Of a DNA stretch of 64,000 bases, positions 1-13,672 are shown one piece after another (position 1 is the first letter of the stretch; every line of letters begins with the position of its first letter). Source of the DNA: Biomphalaria glabrata (taxonomy: Eukaryota; Mollusca; Gastropoda; Planorbidae). Below the pieces are notes generated by a model that saw only the letters and a program-made list of their open reading frames with translations, ran no database searches and had not been told where the DNA came from. The position numbers and the translations under genes were made by a program. The DNA lies in contig NC_074711.1 in NCBI RefSeq assembly GCF_947242115.1, positions 254,501 through 318,500 on the forward strand. The letters are read 5' to 3'.

Positions 1-995
1 TGAATGTAATCATTGACACTAAAACATTACCATTCTCAATCTAATCATTGACACTAACACATTTCCATTTTCAATGTTATCATTGACACTAAGTCATTAC
101 CATTCTTAATCTAATCATTGACACTAAGTCATTATCATTCTTAATCTAATCATTGACATAACATTCTCAATGTATTTATTGACACTTAGACATTACCATT
201 CTCAATGTAATCATTGACACTAAAACATTACCATTCTCAATGTAATCATTGACACTAAAACATTACCATTCTTAATCTAATCATTGACACTAAGACATTA
301 CCATTCTCAATGTAATCACTGACAAAAAGACATTACCATTCTCAATGTAATCATTGACACTAAGTCATTACCATTCTTAATCTAATCATTGACATATTAT
401 TCTTAATGTAAGCATTGTCTTTTAGACATTACCATTCTCAATCTAATCATTGACACTAAGTCATTACCATTCTTAATCTAATCATTGACATATTATTCTT
501 AATCTAATCTTTGACACTAAGACATTACCATTCTCAATGTAATCATAGACAATAAGACATTACCATTCTCAATGTAATCATTTACACTAAGTCATTAACA
601 TTCTTAATCTAATCATTGACATAACATTCTCAATGTAATTATTGACACTTAGACATTACCATTCTCAATGTAATCATTGATACTAAAACATTACCAGTGT
701 CAATGACATAATTGACAATAAGAAACTACCATTCTTAATCTAATCATTAACACTAAGACATTACCATTCTCAAAGTAATCATTGACATTACCATTCTGAA
801 TGTAATCATTGACACTAAAACATTACCATTCTCAATCTAATCATTGACACTAACACATTTCCATTTGCAATGTTATCATTGACACTAAGTTATTACCATT
901 CTTAATCTAATCATTGACACTAAGTCATTACCATTCTTAATCTAATCATTGACATAACATTCTCAATGTATTTATTGACATATAGACATTACCAG
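1..995. repeat. 35-bp minisatellite array
   Basis: About 28 imperfect copies of a roughly 35-bp unit run from the left edge. The core reads like TGTAATCATTGACACTAA followed by GACATTACCATTCTCAA. Copies differ by point changes (CTCAAT/CTTAAT, AAAACATT/AAGTCATT) and by shorter units lacking the middle block near 155, 390, 490, 620 and 950. Higher-order repetition is visible: positions 1-180 and about 795-975 are nearly the same series of variants. The array lies downstream of the last visible exon of the EGF gene, so it is probably intronic. It continues off the left edge. Confidence 0.95.
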
Positions 996-1453
996 ATGTC
1001 TGTAATATCAGACCTATAAAATAGAAGAATGTCTATTGTATTAATATAAAAAATAAGGTTTAGTAACTAAATATATTACAAAATGCATTTTCTAGTGTGT
1101 GAAATGGACAGCTTACATGGATAATCATGAAATCAGAAAGGCTAATTTAGCACATTGCAATGACTTAGTGAGGAGATTTAAGTTGTTTTAGTGAGCTTAA
1201 CTTTTTATATTAGAGATATTTTTAAAAAGAATGCTTAAATGTGTAATAATTAGTAAACTTTATCATTAATATTTTATATTCAATGCTTTGAGTCAGTTTA
1301 TGGAATAGGCTTGCAACAGTAATAACCAAGCCAGATTGCATTATACAATCATATTTAAATAATGAGCAATGTATTATATTTTTATAAAGTCTTACATACT
1401 AGAACAAAAGTTTGGGTTTCCAAAGTATTGCAAAAAAAATTATTCAGTTTCTA

Positions 1454-1986
1454 TATACAAGGTGGCCCAAGAGTAGGTTTACAGGTTTACCACCCCAAAC
1501 TACCTAGTGTTTTTTTTATATACTATACTACATAAACTACTATTTGTTTATCAATCATACTACTGCTACAAGTGTTGATATTTACTTGCTACACTACTTG
1601 CTATTATTTACAACAGATACTAGTATTTGACCTATTGTATCTTTCATCATTTCATGCCTTATTCTAACTAAATACATTGTAATAAGAATTAAAGTAACAC
1701 TGTAGAGAAACCTAAAACAAGGCTTTATTAAGCTAGAATGACACATGAACTGATGAAAGATACTAAGACAATAACACATTAAAACACATTCTCACAATGT
1801 TACACCAACATAAACAAGTATCAACTATTTTATCACAATGTAGCTATCATAGCTATCATGTTTACAATTAAAACTGATAATTTATACTCTGAGGAATGTT
1901 TTTATTGGTATTACTAAGCAAGTAGCTTCCACCATATGAAAGGTAGTTTAATAACTGTAAACTTATTTTTGGGTCACCCTGTATAT
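1454..1986. mobile_element. mariner-like MITE with inverted ends
   Basis: The ends are imperfect inverted repeats of about 28 bp: left TATACAAGGTGGCCCAAGAG and right the complement of TATACAGGGTGACCCAAAAA. The TATACAGGGTG-CCCAAAA terminus is typical of Tc1/mariner-type elements. The interior is AT-rich and shows no transposase-like reading frame, so it is a non-autonomous element of about 530 bp. It sits in the last visible intron or flank of the EGF gene. Confidence 0.75.
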
Positions 1987-2136
1987 CAACATCTGTAACA
2001 AGTCTTTCTGTAAAGCTTGCTAACCTGCTATTTCTATTATGTTTGGCTTTTATAGTAAAGATTTCAAGATTTGAACACTATACATGTATTTCTACTTAAC
2101 ATTGGTTTAAAGTACCGGTATATATATAATCCTTAC

Positions 2137-5100
2137 CTGTGCAGTCTTGTGTTGCAATTGGTCTGTAATACCCAGTTTGGCATGAACATGAATAACTTCC
2201 TGGTGTGTTAACACACTTTTCATTCTTCAGACTATTGCAGCTACTGGTATTTGTACACTCATCTACATCATCATCACATGTTGGACCAGTCCATCCCTTG
2301 TTACAGAGACAAGTTCCATTTGTTTTGTCACAAGTTGAATGAAAGCTGTTACAGTTACACTGTTGGCTACAGTCTTTACCATAGAAGTTGTCACTGCAAG
2401 CTGTGGAGATACATATGAATCTTGTCACTAGTAATATTAATTGTGACAATTATTTAATCACTATTTCGAAGTCCGATTTCGAAGCTATACTAAAGAGCCA
2501 ACAAGAAGCTTTTTAACACAAAACATTTAGTATAAACTTAGTAAAATAAAATAGATATGTTCTTGTACATATATTAATTTTTTAAAATAGCTTTTATATA
2601 GGCCCACATTCATGCTAATATGATGCTCGGAGTATTCATTTTTGGATCAGTGGGGAAGAGGGGATATGGGAGATGGTTTTCTGTGCTGCCTTTAGGCACT
2701 CAGTAAACACAGCTCAACTCGAGTTGGGTATCAAACCTCTAGCTCCTTTGCTATGTAGCTAAGCCAAGCTCTAGCTTACTTAGCCTCTTGTTTAAATATC
2801 CCACACTGAAATGTATTTAATCAAAATATAAATCATGTTAGTATTTAAATCTTTAATTCAATAATATACTAAATTCAACAGGATAATCACTATAAGTATG
2901 CACAGTGACCAGATTGCAATACTTTTGGTATTGAGACCAAATATAGTATCAGTACAACTCCTATGTTCAGCTCAAATGAAATGTTCATGTCAGGTATAAA
3001 TATATATAGTTCGTCCATCGTGGTTCTATGATGATCACTTTGTCATCCAGGGGGCTGAGGGCTTTGCACAGGGGTTTTATGCTTCCTCATGTGGCTGGTG
3101 TGTCCTATGTGAGCCTGGAATGTTCAGCTGCACACTGGGTAGGTTTTTATCAAAATTGGTCTAACGGTTTTGATTTCTATTTGGGACATACATATATACA
3201 TACGCCTTACTTTCTGCTTCATATTATAGATAGGCTATATAAGTAGTTATATTATAATAATTTATTCATTGTTATTAAAATTTTAAGGACGTGACAACTG
3301 TCTATAAATATTATTCTAAAATAAAGAAAATACTTTAAGAGACTATATGATACACTTACACTGGCAAATAATTCCATTGGCAGCCAAAGATTTACCAGGA
3401 GGGCAGGAACATATAACACTTGTATTGTCAGGTGTTTCACTGCACAGATCACTACAGGAACTAGAGCTGCACAAGTCTACATCTGATACAAATAATACAA
3501 TTTCTATATAAAGACATCACTAAATATGAAATGAAAAAAAGAAATATATTAGAAACAAAAATAGTAAAACATTATTTAAACCTAAGCCTCAATCATTTTG
3601 CAGAAAATATTAAAAAAAAAAAAAAAACCTCTACAGGTTCTCAAATCACTGTTTAAAGCTTGTCCTTTAGGACAGAAACAAGTTTCATTGCCATTGACAT
3701 TAATACACTGGTACTGACAAAGTGAACTGTTGGTGCACACACTGGTCACTGTGAACAAAAAAAGATTACCATCAGAATGAAACTCAAATTTTAAAATGAC
3801 CTATCAATAAAGATGAATGGACAAGATATCCATTTTTAAAAATTGAGGTAATTATGATAAAAACCAAGAAAAAGTTCCCTTTAGAGATCTAATATCATAA
3901 AGATTAGAATATGTAGAGCTCATGGATTATCTGTGGTTGACAGTTAATGAAGTGGCCTGATCAGCACAATGATTCTTTTCTTCTCTTTCCCTAACATATC
4001 ATGCACATCCTTTAGAACTCAAACTCAGTACAGTCTAAAAACCTGATTTAATGTATTTCTAAAGCAAGACTCATATTACAGATAAAAGCAGAGTGTTTTA
4101 GCTATTATCCATCGCATTTCCAAATCAATTACAATAATTAATAACATTCTTCATTTTGTAATTGCATATAAATGTTTAAAGGAATCAGTACTATTTCTTT
4201 TTTCAACTTCACTGCTACTAAGGAGCCAACATCTCATTCAAAGTCTCAACTATTATCTAATAAAAGCCAGCAAAATCGATTGTTTTTCACAAATAAGATA
4301 ATCTTACCATCACATGTATATCCATCTCTGTTGAGGACATAGCCAGGTGTGCATGAACACCTGTAGTTGCCCAATGTGTTGATACATCTGTCTATTTGTC
4401 GAGCACATTCATTGATATCTGAGTACCAAAATACAGAAACACTAGATTAGATGCATGTTATCTTTTAGAGGATCTACTAACATAGATCATTATTAGACAA
4501 AAAAAAGTTACATTTTTCAAAACTAAACTAAACTTAACTAGTGAGTGTGCTGAACCACACTTCTTATAAATTACCAATCAAATTAAAACAAAGGCTATAA
4601 AATAAAAGGTATTTCCTACCATCACATGTGTTAGTTGATGCATTATAAGCAAATCCTTTATAACAGCCACAGCTGTAGCTACCAACAGAGTTCTGACATG
4701 TCTGCTGACAAGTGTTTAACCTTGGATCCAAACATTCATTGACATCTAAAGAGTTCAAGAAACATTTATGACATATCACACATAAAGTTACGGTACACTA
4801 AATAAATAAATAAAGGAACAATATGTTAATTAATTAATACAATTTGTTGAATGAACATTTAGGAAAAGTTTTCAAACATTCATAATAAGAGTTAACTACA
4901 ATTATTATTATTTTTTTATGAAATGACATTGAACTATCTGTGGTATCTTACAACTAGATAAAAATTTGTTTTGATAATTTCTCTTAAATCTTTTTTTTAA
5001 GAAACAGTTCTTGTAAGAAAAAGTTCATATCAATTATTTTGTTTACTGACCTTCACACAATGTGCCATTAAGTCTGTAACCAGATTTGCAAACACATGAA

Positions 5101-8100
5101 TCAGGACCTATAGGACTCACACAATCCTGTCTGTCATTACACTATAATTCCCCATTGGTACACTGGTTCACATCCACATCACAGAAAACTCCTAGGGTTG
5201 GGAAATAAGATGGAATAATTAGATCTAGTTCTTGGTAGATTTATTTAGTCGCATTTTAAGTGTTTTCTTGTGAGAAAAAAGTATTATTTATATGTTCATT
5301 AAATCTGATTTTACATTCATAACAATAAATAAAGGACAATAAAAAATACAATGAATCTTACATCACAATGTCATTGATTTGTTTTACAAGTTTTGGATGT
5401 TCCTTCAGATTTGAATATAATTACATCCTAGCCTAAACTCTTACAGAAATAAATAAGAATTTCTATCCAGAGCACAGAGTTAACATAGTATTATAATCTT
5501 GTATATACCTGTATATCCAGGTCTACAAATACATTCACTAACATTATCACATCTTAATGCTCCAGTAGAACAAGAACAAGATCTTGAACAATTGACTCCC
5601 CAAGTTGTGCTACTACAGTCTGTAAGCAGGAAACATTGGAATCAATGTCTTGAAACATTAAACACAACAAATTTATTTTATTTAAACAAGAAAATATATT
5701 TATATTACTTAAAAAAAAAAACCAAGCTTATATTAAGCATAGGTTTATCAATTAGTTTGGGTCAGTCATGTAATTAAAATCGTAATAGATCTAGACTAAC
5801 AATAAAAAAGCATTTATAAAAAAAAAAGGAAAGGAGGAGAAGATGGAACTCATGGCTCAAGCCAACATGATAACCATTCTGCTAGTGGAGAGCTTATGAA
5901 CACAAAAAATGTATAGTTATCTATTGTTTCTATAGTCTCGACCTATTTTTCAGGTTTGTGTTCACTCAGGCAATGACCTACAAAGTAGACTAATTCAGCT
6001 TATAACACCCCTTCAGCCAATTACAATTTATTTCCCTTGTTTGAGATACAAAACAAAATAATTAATTACCCATAGTTAATTAACTAATCGGTTAATTTTT
6101 TAAATTGATTCTTGTGTTGTCAGGTAAAAGAAATAAGCTTGATCCGAGATTGGGTATGGGAGAAATAACTTTTTACCAGAAAGACAGACAGAATGAGTTG
6201 ATATAAGCTTTGTAAAAAAAATCAATATAACATAACAAGAAATGAAACATTTCTATTTAAAAAATCTCACAGATCACCAAAAAAAGCATTTGAAAGCATT
6301 TCCATAAGAGTTTTTAACCATTGTTTTATAAATAGTATTTAAGATTTGTTATACTATTGCAGTTGCGTCCATCATTGTCCAAACTTGACCCAGGGGGACA
6401 TGAACAGCTGTATCCTGGTACTCTGTTAACACATCCAGACTTGAAGCTGCACAAGTTCTTTGTTGATACTTCACATTCATTGATGTCTGTAACCAAATTG
6501 TGACAGTGAATGTTAATTTCATTTTAAAACTTCCTATCCTAGAAAAGATTCCAGTTATACACTAATGTCATAATTAAGATAAACCTTACCTTCACATGTG
6601 TCTTTGCCAACTAGATTGTAACCATCAGCACAAAAACAATATGAAGTGTTCTGTTTAAAGTCTACTGTGCATCCTTGAGAGCAGTTCAGTTTCTCAAAAT
6701 CACTGCATACATCTTTCACTGGAAGTGTCAAAAAAATTCATTAGCTTTTTATTTGAACATTATAATACTTAAAGTAACTATTTAAAAAAATAAAAGAAAA
6801 AAATGCAAGGTCAATGACACTAGCTCCAGCTTGAATAACCTGCCCAGTGTGCAGCCGAACATTATGGGCTCACATTGGTCTCACCAGCCACATGAGGAGG
6901 CAAAAAAAAAAAACCAGTGCAAAGCCCTCAGCCCCCCCCCCCCCCCCACCTGGATGACAAAAGTGGTCATCATCAAACCACAATGGACGAACTATATAAA
7001 CAGAGAGAGAGAGAGAGAGAAAAAGAAAGTTGGAGTAGAGAAAGAGAGAGTCAGGGATAGATATACTTAATAATTACCTAGTAGACATGTTAGCCTATCA
7101 TCATTTAATCTATACCCGTAGTTACAATCACAGTTGTATTTTCCAGGCACATCAACACAGATTTGTTGACATTGATGGTCCCCATTAGCACATTCATTGA
7201 TATCTGAGGAGATTGTAACAGAGCAACTTGAGTTTTTTTTTTTTGGATTCAATGATTTCTAAAACATTTTATTAGCTCTAGAATTAATGTCTAAATTGAT
7301 AATGAAGTTTATCAAGAAAATAAATCTGTGTCAATTATTTGATGTGGAACATACTAATGTAGTCCCCTTTATCATTTCTTGCATATCCAGGCTTACAGTT
7401 GCAGACATGACTACCAAAGTTATTGACACAATCTTCAATAAGTGGGTTGCAGTTGTTTAGGGCAGGATCAACACATTCATTTATATCTAAAACAAAATAG
7501 AATAGAAACAAATATAGCATTTTTAGGCAGTAGTGATAAATGTATACGTTGTTATATTTTTATAGTATTTGAGGAGATGAGACGTTGTTCCAGGAATGAG
7601 AAAAGAATTTTCTGTTCAACATAACTTTATAAGTTTCAGATGTTCCATCGGGCATTAAGATTATTATGTCTTAGTCCAAACCTCCTGCAGGATGGCGACA
7701 AGCAAATTTCGCACCTATGGCCATCATAACGACAATCCTAAACACATGCTACATACCAAGGCAGCCATCATCCTGGCTGATTATGTTAAGTGAAAGTAAT
7801 CTCTTTAGATATACCTAAAGAATAGGGGTTAAAAAATGCTCTATTTTCTTTTGATTAATTTTCTGGATAGTAGTGACATGGGATAATGAGCTCAAGACAA
7901 GAATTTTTATGATTTAGGCATGTTATAATTTAAATTTCATGAAAATATTAATATCTATCATAATAATACTTTTTTTTTAATTTGGATTTTAAAATATCAA
8001 CTACATATTGTCTAGATCTACTTCATTTTTAAATTCTATAATCAAAAAGGTTTTCTAAACATTAATTTGTTTTAAATAAAAATGGCATGCATTCACTTCT

Positions 8101-9652
8101 CTATCAAACAAAACATTTTCTGACAACAAACAAAAAAGTAATTGAAGTTTAATTATAACAGGGTAGTGAAATACTAATGAACAAAATGGATAATTTCAGC
8201 AAAATGTGAAAAATAATTACAAAGAGAAAGAGTTAAAGGAAGTATCAACAAATCTGTTTAAAGAAATAATTCATACAGCCCTAAATGACTTTTAAAAAAA
8301 AGGGAAAAAAAGCTTAAAAGACAACATCATTAGTAATGTAGTATTAGTAGTCAAAAGTACTGACCTTGACAAGTTCCATTTCTAACATATCCAATAGGGC
8401 AAACACAGGAATAGCTTCCCAAAGCATTAACACAAACATCACCAATCAAACAGTTGTCTGTCCTTAGTGTACACTCATCAATATCATTGTTGCAGTTGAC
8501 TCCCTCCCAGCCTATGTCACATACACAGCCTCTGACAGGATCACATGTCCCGTGCCCACTACACTGACAGGATTGATTGCAGTTGACACCATAGAAGGAC
8601 TTCTCACAAGCTGAAATGTGTAGACCTTTCTTATTAAGTAAAAAGCTTGACAGAAAAAAAAAAGCAATTTATTATCCTTGGATTTCAATGGAGTTAGCAT
8701 GTAAGTTACTATTCATTAATATTTTGTTTGGTTAAAACCACACAGTTACTTTGAACATTTCCAGAAAACAGTGCTTGCCAACATCATCATAAATGTGTAT
8801 TTTTATAGCAATTATAAATTTTACATTTTAAACACAGCATTTATCATGGGATGATAGCATTAATAAATGACTTTTATAAGACATTAGAGAACACTTATTG
8901 CAAATGTAAATAATTCTTCAAATTGAATTTTAAAAGCTTTTTTTTTTCTTTCCCAATAAAATGAAGAAAAAAAACAAACTTCAGAACAAATGGAAAGAGT
9001 GTTTTTATTTCTGCCAATATATTTGACTATTAATGTACTAAAATAAATGCCAACCTGTACAAGAAGTTCTATCTGCTCCTAGTTTAAAACCAGCATAACA
9101 GGAACAAGTAAATCTGCCATAAGTGTCTGTACAAATTTGACTACAGGGCTTCTTGGCAAGACTGCATTCATCTATATCTGAAGAGGAAGAGAGCTTTTTA
9201 TTTTGTAATTGCAGTAAAGAATTCCAAATAATTTATTATCAATTTTGCAACATATAACATTGATCTTAAAAATATTCCTAAATTATTTTATGATGCTTAC
9301 AAAAAGATAATATAAAGAAAAAGATGTATAAACCCTACATAAAACAAATTAAGAAATCAGAAATTACACTTAGTCTAATATATAAGAAAAGATCATATAA
9401 GAAATACATTTCTGATTGTTTTGTCATCTAATTTTGTATAATGCAAGAAAACTTATAATTGTATTTTATATTTACTTGTGCATGTTTTGTTATCTCCCTG
9501 AAGTGCAAACCCCACTTGACAATCACACCTTGCTATACCATTGTTAACAAAACATAGCTGGGAACAATTCAGGGCTTGGCACAGCTCTACATTACTTGAA
9601 TCTGTAATTATTTTAGGTTGAGCAATATTAACAAGCAACTACAAGTATTATT

Positions 9653-9708
<56 letters not shown>

Positions 9709-11480
9709 GAATGTTTTTAATATGAAAGAATAAAATTACATTTGCAGTTAAATTTTGTTTTCTCTCTTTATCTTAGAAAGAATGCTTAGAATTATCGTAA
9801 TAATGAAATGCTGAGCATTTTGTTAGTGGTGTGAAAATATGCACAAACATGTACATGCATGTTATAATATAAGACAAGTTAAGTTTGCCAAGTTTTTGAA
9901 GATCACAATAGATGTGAGCAACTCAAAATACAATATATTAGGGCCTTGAAGTTTTCAAAATTAGTACAAATCAATAAGCATCAAAAGAAAAAAAATATTT
10001 TATCTTCAGCTTACTTTTTTCACAAACTCCACTTTGGAGAGTATATCCATTGAAACAATTACAAGAGTAACTTCCAATTGCATTGACACAAGTTTGTGAG
10101 CAGTCATCTATGTTCTCTTCACATTCATTGATATCTAGCACAGAAAAAAATCAAACAGCCAAAATATGTGGTCCAAATAGATCTAGTTTACAATTTTACC
10201 ACTATTAATTCATAGAAATAGAAAACAATACAAATGTTACCATCACAAATGCTTGTGTTGAGTGTATTCAATCTGAAACCAATGTTACAGCTACAAATGT
10301 AGGATCCAACAGTGTTTTCACATCCTTGTGGACATGTCAAATTATCTTTACATTCATTGATGTCTAAGAAACAGAATGTCAGAAATAGTAAAAACAATCA
10401 TCATTTTCTTTCTATGAAAATTTTAAAAGCCCATAAATTTAATTACATGTTAGTTTGATTAATACAAATATTTGTCTTATAAACTTCCAGATTGTCAGAG
10501 TAGACCATCCATGTTTTTTTTAAAGATAACTACAAGGTACAAAAATTAGTTTATGTTTTAAAAATCATGTAAATGAATTAATTTTATATTTTAAGTTGAT
10601 CACCGTCAAATTTCATTAGTGTGTTTGAGAGACTTAAAACCTCTCTTCCAAAAGCACTGGACATTTCCTGCAGTTGTGCACAGTGATAATAATAATCTTT
10701 ATTATCCATAAGGAATTTTGTCTTACAAATTGAGCATTACACACAAAACATTATAACTATAGAAAACAAAATATACATTTTGTGAAATATTTTTATCAGA
10801 TAGTTGAAATGTATTTAATGATTTGAATGCAAGGAGTTTTTGTGTCTGTTTGTCTTTGTAATGAGTGTCTCGTGATGGTAAAATGACAAAATCCTGACTC
10901 TAGGGTGCTTTTTATTTCTAAAATGTTTTTTCTTTCTTATGAATGTTTTTCACAAACAGATGCCCAAGTGTTGTTTTTTTTTTACCATTAACTTTACTAG
11001 CAGCATGCACATATATCAACATACAGGTAAAGAACATGTGGCTTCACAGACTTGTCATGTTTTAAGTTGATAACGTACTATTTAATCATTTAACACACGA
11101 CATTTAACAAACAAAATTATAACTTAATATTATTGTTTCAAATTTTTAATAAGGGTAACAGATTACATAGAATTAAAACAAACATTTATCCCCCCCACAC
11201 ACAAAATACACATTTACTTATTTACAGATCATTATGATGGATTTAACAATTAGTGAAACTATTACACAAGACAAGTTCTACAAGAAAAAGAAGTATATAA
11301 ATGGTGTTGATCACTTACCTATACATCTGCCCCCTTGCTCTTCAAATCCAACTGGACAAGGTCCACACACATAGCCTGTCTGATTCATACCTTGTTGTTC
11401 CGGTGTCAGGTCTGTACAGCTTTGACCCACAGCACAAGGATTAGCTCTACAGGCATTATAGTTCTCACTACAAAAATCTC
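2137..11480 (-). CDS. 17-exon EGF array (about 19 EGF modules)
   Basis: Exons, 5' to 3': 11319-11480, 10241-10363, 10015-10134, 9476-9601, 9055-9177, 8365-8610, 7355-7486, 7078-7203, 6590-6718, 6355-6486, 5509-5619, 5051-5191, 4620-4745, 4308-4418, 3629-3748, 3360-3482 and 2137-2400. Every length is a multiple of three and every junction is phase 1. Calcium-binding EGFs begin DINEC or DIDEC or DVNEC (for example 10363, 9177, 7486, 7203, 6486, 4745, 4418). The 8365-8610 and 2137-2400 exons each hold a laminin-type EGF ([25 protein letters not shown]) fused to a cbEGF. Exon 5509-5619 holds a short laminin-type EGF. The array continues off the left edge. Confidence 0.92.
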
Positions 11481-13639
11481 CTGAAAACATATTTTTGAAC
11501 AAGCATTAAGAAACCTGCAACTTCTTTCTCCTCTATAAGCAAAGGGATTTATTCTCTGCCCAGGTGGCTAGCATGTGTCCTGAGCTATCAAGTCTTTGTT
11601 TTTCCTGCACTTGGCATGACTTCACTTCTCCAGCCATACTTGTGGACCAATCATATCCATCCTGCATTTCCTCCTTCAACACTCTCCTACCACCATATTA
11701 CACTTTATCTCCCTTTGTTTCCTTTGCAGCAATATCTCCTACTACCTTCATCTCCCAAACTACCAACCCAATTTTGCAACTCCTCCTTCCAATAACCTTT
11801 TCCCTTCCCTATCAAACCTTTCACCAGAAGAAGAGACAATATAATCCCATCAAACCTTTCACAAGAAGAAGAGACAATATAATCCCATCAAACCTTTCAC
11901 AAGAAGAAGAGACAATATAATCCCATCAAACCTTTCACAAGAAGAAGAGACAATATAATCCCATCAAACCTTTCACCAGAAGAAGAGACAATATAATCCC
12001 ATCAAACCTTTCACAAGAAGAGACAATAACACTAATTGCATCTCTCGATCAGTATATGTAAAGACAGCTCACTGTTGATATGTAATATGTAACATAAGTA
12101 GTCATAGTCTCTCTCTAACTGTTAAATATTATTAAAATCTAACAATACATTTTCATAGGCTATATTTTATTTTAGATGCATGGGAAGAATTTAAAATGAT
12201 ATTTCTTGTGCTGTAAACCCTTGATGTTAGATTTTGCTAAATGCTTGTGGCTCTCAATACTTTTATATAAAACATTTACTTACAATGAAATCATAGAACA
12301 CATATAGCACAAACATTGTGATAGATAATGTGTGACTAGAGAAGATGATAGGTTGAAAAGTAGAATTTTTACAAAAGCAAGTAAAGTAGATCAAGTGCAT
12401 TAGTATGTAAATCAATATTGATTCTATTTTGAGAAAATTATAACATTTAAATCAGCTTAAAAACTATTTCAAAATGTCATTAACACAAAAAAAAAGGTCA
12501 CACTTATTTAAAACTTTTTTTGCTCTGTCTTATTGAATGACTAATTCAAGGTCCAATACTTCATAATGGTATATACAATGGTATGTCTGCACTTTTCAGA
12601 AAAACTATCACTTAAACAGCATTATTTAAATATAAGTAATGTGACAAATAGATTTCCTACAATGATCTTTTCTTATGTTGAAATCTGTCTATATATTATT
12701 GAATAATAATAATAATAATCACCTGTATAAGCAGGAAAACAGTTGCAGGCAAACAAAATTGAAGTATCAGAAACAGTAAGTACTCTGCTATTATCACACT
12801 GCCCATGTCCACTACAGTTGCTACATGTTGCAGTGGGTATAGTGATTATATTAGACTGGCCATCTTTGGAATCTACGGCATAGACTCTGTGAACAAAATT
12901 TACTTATATAGTTCTATATATTACAAACAAGATAGAAAAACATTATCAGAATATAAATGAAATTTTAAGATCCTATACAAGACTTACTGAATGGAAACAA
13001 TGTTGCTAACATCAGGGCTGTAGGTAATAATACCATCACCCGATACACTGACTCTAGGTGATGGACTGACTAGTTTATAAGTGACATTGTCTTTATCTGC
13101 ATCTGTTGCTACAACTCTTATGGCGTTTGTTCTGTTTTCTGTCACCTCCCACTGGCTGTCATTGTTCAAACTTTGATTCAAGTTGAGTACAGGTAAACTG
13201 TTTTCTAAAATTAAAATATACAATATTCAAGTATAATGATGTTAAATATTACATTTTAATAAGACTTAATCCTACCAGGCCTTAGCCCTTTAAACTGTCC
13301 CCTATGCCTGAGCTCTTTGAGACCAGGTAACGAAAAGTATAACATCTAATAACGAATCACAATTTTTCTAATTACTTAATCTCTCACTTCTTAGCAAAAC
13401 TGTGACTCCTAATCAACTTTTGGTTGAGAGGCTAAGTGCGCTTGAACTGGGTTTGGCTACCTAGAAGGGGGCTTGAGGTTTGACACCCGACTCGAGCAGA
13501 GTTGTGTTTACTGAGCGCCTAAAGGCAGCACGGAAAAGAAACTCCTAGATACCCCCCCCCCTCCCACTGGTCCACAAATGAGATTGGACCAAAGTGCTCT
13601 GAGCATGCTATAAGCATGAAAGTAGCACTATATAAAAGC

Positions 13640-13672
<33 letters not shown>

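Noticed and set aside
1-995. CRISPR array
   Set aside because: Eukaryotic tandem minisatellite with no unique spacers.
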